This document shows positions 58,575-64,000 of a stretch of DNA of 64,000 nt, one piece after another; the stretch's first letter is position 1, and every line of letters starts with the position of its first letter. This stretch comes from RGIG7332 sp045580305. Lineage in GTDB: Bacteria > Bacillota > Clostridia > Oscillospirales > JAAYXM01. Where the stretch lies: positions 1 to 64,000 of the forward strand of contig JAZNNQ010000054.1 of assembly GCA_045580305.1 (NCBI GenBank), written 5' to 3'. A program made the translations under genes and the position numbers. Under the pieces are notes generated by a model. It ran no database searches and was not told the origin of the DNA. It worked only from the letters and a program-made list of their open reading frames with translations.

Positions 58575-60515
58575 ATGTCTGAACAGATTCAAAACTCATA
58601 CGACGAAACACAAATACAAGTACTTGAAGGCTTAGAAGCGGTCAGAAAACGCCCGGGTATGTATATCGGATCTACCTCTGCCAGAGGTTTACACCATCTG
58701 GTATATGAGATTGTGGATAATGCAATCGACGAGGCGCTTGCCGGCTATTGTACACAGATTGACATTACATTAAACAAGGATAATTCTGTTACCGTAAAGG
58801 ATAACGGCCGTGGTATTCCTCACGGTATTCATCCTAAAATGGGTATTTCTACCATCGATGTTGTATTTACCGTACTCCACGCAGGCGGTAAATTTGGCGG
58901 CGGCGGATATAAGGTGTCCGGCGGTCTTCACGGTGTAGGTGCATCGGTTGTTAATGCTCTTTCAACCAAGCTTGAAGTACATGTACACGACGGTGAAAAC
59001 CTCTGGCATCAGGTATATAACCGCGGCGTGCCTCAGGGTTCTGTTGAAAATATCGGAAAAACTGATAAAACAGGTACAGAAATTACCTTCTGGGCAGATC
59101 CGGAGATATTTGAAGAAACCGTTTACGATTATTATACGCTCTTAAAGCGTCTTCGTGAGCAGGCATTCTTAAACGGCGGTATCAAGATTAATTTTACCGA
59201 CCTTCGTGAAAGTGAGCCGGTTTCTGAGCTTTTACATTACGACGGCGGTATTAAAAACTTTGTATCATTCTTATTTAATGAAAAAAAATCTAAAAAAGAT
59301 TCTCTTGAAACCATTCACGAGGATGTTATTTATGTAAGTGGCGAGAAAAACGGCTCCATGGCAGAGGTTGCACTCTCGTGGTCAACAGCATACGACGAAA
59401 CTATTGAGTCTTTTGCAAACAATATCTCTACCACCGAAGGCGGTACACACGAAACAGGTTTTAAATCTGCGCTTACCAAGGTTTTACTTGAATATGGCAG
59501 AAAGTATAAGCTGATTAAAGATGATGAAGAGTTAACCGGCGAGGATGCCCGTGAAGGTCTTATTGCGGTAATTTCCGTTAAACTTGAGGAGCCGCAGTTT
59601 GAAGGACAGACAAAGACAAAGCTGGGTAATTCCGAAATTAGAGGCCTTGTTGAAAATATCGTAAAAGAAAAGCTTGCTGATTTTCTTGAGGAAAACCCAA
59701 AAATCGGTCGCGCAATTATTGAAAAAGCAATTCTTGCATCCCGTGCCCGCATTGCAGCAAGAAAGGCGAGAGAAGCAACAAGAAAAACACCTCTCGGTTC
59801 AAGCTCACTCCCCGGTAAACTTACCGACTGTATTGTAAAGGATCCTACAAAGACCGAAATTTATATCGTAGAGGGAGATTCTGCGGGTGGTTCCGCTAAG
59901 AACGGCCGTGACAGTAAATATCAGGCTATTCTTCCGCTCTGGGGTAAAATGCTCAATGTCGAAAAGGCAAGAGCAGATAAGGTCTACGACAATGATAAGC
60001 TAAAGCCGGTTATCCAGGCGCTGGGAACCGGTATTGCAGAAGAGTTCAATATTGAAAAGATCCGTTACGACAAAGTCATTATTATGGCCGATGCGGATGT
60101 TGACGGTGCTCATATCCAGACGCTTCTTTTAACCTTCTTCTTCAGATTTATGAAACCTCTTATCGAGGAAGGACACATCTACCTTGCTAAACCGCCGCTT
60201 TATAAGCTTACTCGCGGTAAGAAAAGTCAGGTTGCCTTCAGTGATGAAGAGCGTGATCGCATAAGCGAAGAGATGAAGGATGGAGATAAGAACGCCAAGG
60301 TTGACATCAGCCGTTATAAAGGTCTTGGTGAGATGAACCCGGAAGAGCTTTGGGAAACCACAATGGACCCGAAAAATCGAGTTCTTCTAAAAGTTACCTT
60401 GGAGGATGCAGAAAAAGCGGATCAGATTTTCAGCATTCTTATGGGCGACGAAGTAGAACCGAGACGACTCTTCATTGAAGAAAACGCTCAGTATGTCACA
60501 AATCTTGATGTTTAA
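58575..60515 (+). CDS. gyrB: DNA gyrase subunit B
   Basis: GyrB supplies the ATPase of gyrase, which introduces negative supercoils. The 646-residue protein has VLEGLEAVRKRPGMYIGST, the GHKL site with EIVDNAIDEAL and KDNGRGIP, GGKFGGGGYKVSGGLHGVG, and the Toprim domain with YIVEGDSAGGSAKNGRD and IIMADADVDGAHI. The Toprim segment reads LPLWGKMLNVEKA where many bacteria have LPLRGK or LPLKGK. I prefer the ATG at 58575, 10 nt after GGGG; the ATG at 58566 is too close to that site. Confidence 0.97.
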   Translation: MSEQIQNSYDETQIQVLEGLEAVRKRPGMYIGSTSARGLHHLVYEIVDNAIDEALAGYCTQIDITLNKDNSVTVKDNGRGIPHGIHPKMGISTIDVVFTVLHAGGKFGGGGYKVSGGLHGVGASVVNALSTKLEVHVHDGENLWHQVYNRGVPQGSVENIGKTDKTGTEITFWADPEIFEETVYDYYTLLKRLREQAFLNGGIKINFTDLRESEPVSELLHYDGGIKNFVSFLFNEKKSKKDSLETIHEDVIYVSGEKNGSMAEVALSWSTAYDETIESFANNISTTEGGTHETGFKSALTKVLLEYGRKYKLIKDDEELTGEDAREGLIAVISVKLEEPQFEGQTKTKLGNSEIRGLVENIVKEKLADFLEENPKIGRAIIEKAILASRARIAARKAREATRKTPLGSSSLPGKLTDCIVKDPTKTEIYIVEGDSAGGSAKNGRDSKYQAILPLWGKMLNVEKARADKVYDNDKLKPVIQALGTGIAEEFNIEKIRYDKVIIMADADVDGAHIQTLLLTFFFRFMKPLIEEGHIYLAKPPLYKLTRGKKSQVAFSDEERDRISEEMKDGDKNAKVDISRYKGLGEMNPEELWETTMDPKNRVLLKVTLEDAEKADQIFSILMGDEVEPRRLFIEENAQYVTNLDV

Positions 60516-60544
60516 AGCTCGTCTTTGAAAGGATAGTTAGTACG

Positions 60545-63040
60545 ATGGCTAAGAATAAAAAATACGAAGATTCTCATTTTGAAGAATATTTCGATACACA
60601 AACTATTGTAGATATAGATATTGAAAAGAGAATGAGGGAGGCATTCATCGATTACGCCATGAGCGTTATCGTATCCCGCGCGCTCCCCGATGTGCGTGAC
60701 GGTTTAAAGCCGGTTCACAGAAGAATTCTCTATTCAATGTTTGAAGAGCATCTCACCGTAGATAAGCCCTTCTTCAAATCCGCTACCACCGTCGGTAATG
60801 TTATCGGTAGATATCATCCTCACGGTGATGCTTCCGTTTACGATGCTATGGTCCGTCTTGCTCAGGACTTCTCCATGAGATATCCGCTGGTTGATGGCCA
60901 CGGTAACTTCGGTTCTGTTGACGGCGACCCGCCAGCTGCATACCGTTATACCGAGGCGCGAATGAGTAAGCTGGCAAACCTACTCTTAGAGAATATTGAC
61001 AAGGACACTGTTGACTTCTCACCCAACTTTGATGAGAAAAGGGTAGAGCCTGTAGTTCTTCCTACCCGCGTGCCCACATTGCTTATTAATGGTAGCTCGG
61101 GTATCGCTGTCGGTATGGCAACAAATATACCGCCTCATAACTTAACCGAGGTTTTAGACGGTGCAATTGCGCAAATTGATAATCCGGATATTACTGTTGA
61201 AGAGCTCATGGAATACATCCAGGGTCCGGATTTCCCGACAAAGGCATCCATTATCGGTAAATCCGGTATCCGCTCGGCTTATGCTACCGGTAAAGGTAAG
61301 ATTATAATTCGTGCTAAATGTGAAATTGAGGAGCACAAGGACGGCACAGCATCAATTATAGTTACCGAATTACCATATCAGGTAAACAAAAAGATGCTGG
61401 TAGAGTCAATTGCGGAAATGGTTAAGGAGAAGAGAATAGAGGGTCTTTCAGATATTGATGACCATTCCTCCGACCGTGTTGGTATACGCCTTGAAATTTT
61501 CTTAAAGCGCGATGCTAACCCCAATGTTGTACTTAATCAGTTATTTAAATATACCAGATTACAGGACAGCTTCTCCATTAATATGCTTGCTATTTGCGAC
61601 GGCAAGCCGAAAACGATGGGATTAAAGGAGATTTTAGCTAATTTTATCTCCTTCCAGGAAGAAATCGTAACCCGCCGCACAAAGTTTGACCTCAAAAAGG
61701 CAGAGGCAAGAATGCACATCTTAGAGGGACTAAAAATCGCCCTCGCTAACATCGACGAGGTTATTAATGTAATCAGAAACTCCTATGATGATGCAAAAGA
61801 GCGCTTAATGGAGCGTTTTGCTATGTCTGAAATTCAGGCGCAGAGCGTACTTGATATGCGTCTTGCTCAGCTTCAGCGCTTAAACGGCGAGAAAATCGAT
61901 ATCGAGTATAACGAGCTTCTTGCAAAATGTGAAGAATACCGCGCACTTCTTGCAAATCGTGAGCTTCTTATGGAGAAAATCAAGGATGAGCTTCAGACTA
62001 TCCGCGATAAATACGGTGACGAGCGTCTTACCGATATCGTGCCTTTCGATGGTCAGATCGATATTGAGGACGAGGATCTCATCCCGGTAGAGGAGTGTGT
62101 ATATACACTCACCCATTATGGATATATCAAGAGATTACCCTCTAACACCTATCGCGCACAGCGACGCGGCGGCAAGGGTATTGCAGGCATCAAAACCCGC
62201 GAAGAGGACTTTGCTGAGACTCTTTTTGTAGCATCTTCACACGATCATATTCTGTTCTTCACCAATAAGGGCAGACTTTATCGCGTAAAGGGTTATCAGA
62301 TCCCTGAGAGTAGCCGTACCGCAAAGGGTATGAATATTGTCAACCTTATCCCCATTGAGGGCGACGAAAAGGTAACTGCAATGATCCCGATAAACGATTT
62401 CGAGGAAGGCAAGTTCCTTGTAATGGCAACAAAACTCGGTATCGTAAAGAGAATTGAGCTTACCCGTGTTCAGTCCGCTCGTAAAGCAGGTATCCGCGCG
62501 GTAACTATCGGCGATGGCGACGAGCTTATCTCCGTAATGCTTACTGACAATGAAAAGCAGTTAATGCTCGCTACCAGAAACGGTATGGCTATCCGCTTCA
62601 GCGAGCAGGATATCCGTCCCACAGGTCGTGACAGTGCCGGTGTTTACGGTATTGATCTTCGTCAGGACGACTATGTTGTAGGAGCTGCTGTTGTTGAAGA
62701 GGGCAAGACACTTCTTACAGTTACCGAAAACGGCTTTGGCAAGAAGACAGAAATCGAGGAATATCGTCTCCAGAGCAGATACGGCAAGGGTATTTTAAAT
62801 TACAACATAACCGAAAAGACAGGCAAGGTTGCCGGTGTTCAGATGGTTGATGACAACGACGATGTTATGCTCATTTCCGATGACGGCGTTATTATCCGTA
62901 TGCCGGCTGAGGGTATCAGTGTATACAGCCGCGTTACTCAGGGTGTAATTCTTATGCGCTTAGCGGAGGATGTTCATGTTATATCCGTCGCTTCTACCGA
63001 AAAGGAAGAAGAGGACGAGGAAGCACCTGCTGAGGAATAA
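60545..63040 (+). CDS. gyrA: DNA gyrase subunit A
   Basis: GyrA cuts and rejoins DNA through an active-site Tyr and wraps DNA with its C-terminal pinwheel. The 831-residue protein has SRALPDVRDGLKPVHRRILYSM, the quinolone region HPHGDASVYDAMVRLAQ, AAYRYTEARMS with the catalytic Tyr, and the C-terminal GyrA box QRRGGKG with six pinwheel blades, ending in an acidic tail. In the quinolone region the usual Ser/Thr after HGD is Ala. It starts 29 nt after gyrB. Confidence 0.98.
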   Translation: MAKNKKYEDSHFEEYFDTQTIVDIDIEKRMREAFIDYAMSVIVSRALPDVRDGLKPVHRRILYSMFEEHLTVDKPFFKSATTVGNVIGRYHPHGDASVYDAMVRLAQDFSMRYPLVDGHGNFGSVDGDPPAAYRYTEARMSKLANLLLENIDKDTVDFSPNFDEKRVEPVVLPTRVPTLLINGSSGIAVGMATNIPPHNLTEVLDGAIAQIDNPDITVEELMEYIQGPDFPTKASIIGKSGIRSAYATGKGKIIIRAKCEIEEHKDGTASIIVTELPYQVNKKMLVESIAEMVKEKRIEGLSDIDDHSSDRVGIRLEIFLKRDANPNVVLNQLFKYTRLQDSFSINMLAICDGKPKTMGLKEILANFISFQEEIVTRRTKFDLKKAEARMHILEGLKIALANIDEVINVIRNSYDDAKERLMERFAMSEIQAQSVLDMRLAQLQRLNGEKIDIEYNELLAKCEEYRALLANRELLMEKIKDELQTIRDKYGDERLTDIVPFDGQIDIEDEDLIPVEECVYTLTHYGYIKRLPSNTYRAQRRGGKGIAGIKTREEDFAETLFVASSHDHILFFTNKGRLYRVKGYQIPESSRTAKGMNIVNLIPIEGDEKVTAMIPINDFEEGKFLVMATKLGIVKRIELTRVQSARKAGIRAVTIGDGDELISVMLTDNEKQLMLATRNGMAIRFSEQDIRPTGRDSAGVYGIDLRQDDYVVGAAVVEEGKTLLTVTENGFGKKTEIEEYRLQSRYGKGILNYNITEKTGKVAGVQMVDDNDDVMLISDDGVIIRMPAEGISVYSRVTQGVILMRLAEDVHVISVASTEKEEEDEEAPAEE

Positions 63041-63080
63041 AATAATAGCCGCTGGGATTTTCCCGGCGGCTTGAAAAATT

Positions 63081-63096
63081 TGTTCCATGTGAAACA
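63081..63096. other. parS-like site after gyrA
   Basis: TGTTCCATGTGAAACA differs from the parS consensus TGTTNCACGTGAAACA at one position and is the exact reverse complement of the variant at 48427-48442. It lies 40 nt after the gyrA stop and 23 nt before rnhA, about 14.6 kb from the main cluster and on the far side of the origin candidate. Confidence 0.8.
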
Positions 63097-63119
63097 TATC
63101 TTTAAAGGATAAAAATGGT

Positions 63120-63566
63120 ATGGAAAATAAAAAAGAAGTAATAATATATACAGACGGTGCTTGTTCGGGAAATCCCGGCCCGGGAGGATGGGGCGCAATT
63201 TTGCGCTATAAAAACACCGAAAAGGAAATATCCGGTGGTGAAGAAAAGACAACCAACAACCGAATGGAACTCACCGGCGCGATTTCTGCACTAAAAATGC
63301 TTAAAGAGCCCTGTAAAGTAACGCTATATAGTGATAGCCAGTATCTGATTAACGGAATTAACAACGGCTGGGCGGTAAAATGGCGCGCAAACGGCTGGAT
63401 GCGAAACAAGAAAGAGCCTGCGCTAAACCCTGAGTTGTGGCAGGAGATACTGGAGCTTTGCGAGATACACGAGATTGAATTTATCTGGGTAAAAGGACAC
63501 GCCAGCAACCCGTATAATAACAGATGCGACGCGCTTGCGGTGGCAGAAAGTAAAAAATATCAATAA
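63120..63566 (+). CDS. rnhA: Ribonuclease HI
   Basis: RNase HI cuts the RNA strand of RNA-DNA hybrids and removes primers and R-loops. The 148-residue protein has the catalytic set: YTDGACSGNPGPGGWG (first Asp, about 10), NNRMELTGAISAL (Glu, about 47-50), LYSDSQYLINGI (Asp, about 70) and GHASNPYNNRCD (His and last Asp). The ATG at 63120 has AAAGGA about 11 nt upstream; an ATG 5 nt earlier is in another frame. Length and motifs are those of the E. coli type. Confidence 0.95.
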   Translation: MENKKEVIIYTDGACSGNPGPGGWGAILRYKNTEKEISGGEEKTTNNRMELTGAISALKMLKEPCKVTLYSDSQYLINGINNGWAVKWRANGWMRNKKEPALNPELWQEILELCEIHEIEFIWVKGHASNPYNNRCDALAVAESKKYQ

Positions 63567-63571
63567 TACAC

Positions 63572-63600
63572 TTGTAATAGTGATAAAAAGGTAGTATATT
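63572..63600 (+). promoter_or_regulatory. Promoter of the cysteine desulfurase gene
   Basis: TTGTAA (63572-63577), 17 nt and TATATT (63595-63600), 34 nt before the ATG at 63635, which has CAAGGAG upstream. Confidence 0.6.
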
Positions 63601-63634
63601 AGTATAGGAAATTTTCCCCAAGGAGTTAATATAA

Positions 63635-64000
63635 ATGAAAATGATTTATGCTGACCACGCGGCAACTACACAGGTCAAGCCGCAGGTTTTAGAGGCAATG
63701 ATGCCTTATTTTTGTGAAGAATATGGCAATCCTTCAAGCCTTTATTCTTTCGCTTACAGTTCAAAAAATGCCATTGAGAAGGCGAGAGCACAGGTTGCAG
63801 AACTTCTCGGTGCCGAAGTGAACGAGATTTACTTCACCGGCTGCGGTACGGAGAGTGATAACTGGGCAATTAAGGGTACAGCCTTTGCTAAAAAAGACAA
63901 GGGTAAGCACATCATCACAACCAAAATCGAGCATCACGCGGTGCTTCATACCTGCCAGTATCTGGAGAAAAAGGGCTATGAGGTAACATATCTCGGCGTG
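63635..64000 (+). CDS. Cysteine desulfurase (IscS/NifS type), 5' part only
   Basis: Class V PLP enzymes of this type take sulfur from cysteine for Fe-S clusters and tRNA thiolation. The 122 residues present begin MKMIYADHAATTQVKPQVLEAM and continue with YFCEEYGNPSSLYSFAY, EIYFTGCGTESDNWAIKG and the TTKIEHHAVLHTC block that precedes the PLP lysine region. The catalytic Cys and PLP Lys lie beyond the window. In Firmicutes such genes often neighbour iscU and mnmA; here mnmA is about 39 kb away. Confidence 0.93.
   Translation, partial: MKMIYADHAATTQVKPQVLEAMMPYFCEEYGNPSSLYSFAYSSKNAIEKARAQVAELLGAEVNEIYFTGCGTESDNWAIKGTAFAKKDKGKHIITTKIEHHAVLHTCQYLEKKGYEVTYLGV

Noticed and set aside
1..64000. CRISPR arrays, prophage, insertion sequences, rRNA or tRNA genes
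   Set aside because: No regular spaced repeats, transposase or phage genes, or rRNA/tRNA cores were seen; the window is almost fully covered by conserved genes.

Overview
The window is a chromosomal segment of a low-to-moderate GC Gram-positive bacterium, most likely an anaerobic member of class Clostridia. Supporting signs are an Rnf ferredoxin:NAD oxidoreductase cluster, a Thr T-box in front of thrS, RNase Y, a SpoIID-type protein, YloU/YloV, a Soj/Spo0J/Noc partition cluster, and the Bacillus-like origin order rpmH-dnaA-dnaN-recF-remB-gyrB-gyrA. GyrB and GyrA sequence details recall the Oscillospirales, but family level is not decided. The first 40 bases are not genomic: positions 9-40 match the MGI/BGI sequencing adapter in reverse complement and 1-8 look like part of its barcode. 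The fragment therefore probably comes from an MGI-sequenced (meta)genome assembly with a contig end here.

Layout. 1-2.05 kb: start of the S10 ribosomal operon (rpsJ, rplC, 3'-cut rplD, minus strand) behind a leader of about 280 nt. 2.1-3.7 kb: a methyltransferase-like membrane protein and an anchored glycosidase-like protein. 3.8-8.8 kb: complete rnfCDGEAB, minus strand. 9.0-11.3 kb: metY, a small membrane protein and a YfbR-like nucleotidase. 11.3-13.5 kb: membrane protein and citrate synthase. 13.5-25.4 kb: spoIID-like, glyS, ahcY (minus), secA, an SLH/phosphodiester glycosidase protein, an M24 peptidase, mnmA and cysE. 25.4-35.2 kb (minus): recG, yloV-yloU, a YhaN/YhaO-like pair, ymdB and rny. 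35.5-41.3 kb (minus): metH, its separate activation subunit, metF and T-box-controlled thrS. 41.6-51.9 kb (plus): P-type ATPase, CYTH protein, mnmG, rsmG, noc, a parS cluster, soj, spo0J, a coiled-coil membrane protein and serS. 52.0-54.3 kb (minus): jag, yidC, yidD, rnpA, rpmH. 54.5-64 kb (plus): dnaA, oriC candidate, dnaN, recF, remB, gyrB, gyrA, a further parS-like site, rnhA and the start of a cysteine desulfurase.

How the parts work together. The right-hand third is the replication origin domain: DnaA with a box cluster and AT-rich unwinding region between dnaA and dnaN, the sliding clamp, RecF, gyrase, and the ParABS segregation system with three parS-like sites between noc and soj and one after gyrA. 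The mnmG-rsmG-noc-soj-spo0J block points toward the origin, opposite to Bacillus subtilis, and mnmE is not next to it, so a local inversion is likely. The methionine/SAM cycle is spread over the window: metY, metF, split metH and ahcY, with cysE feeding cysteine. Energy conservation is represented by Rnf.

I see no CRISPR array, rRNA, tRNA, prophage or insertion sequence. Most genes are conserved housekeeping genes. The items most worth a second look are the adapter at the contig end, the degenerate parS set, the inverted partition block with an uncharacterised fifth gene, the origin with TTTTCCACA boxes and an unusual DnaA signature, and the structured rny and S10 leaders.
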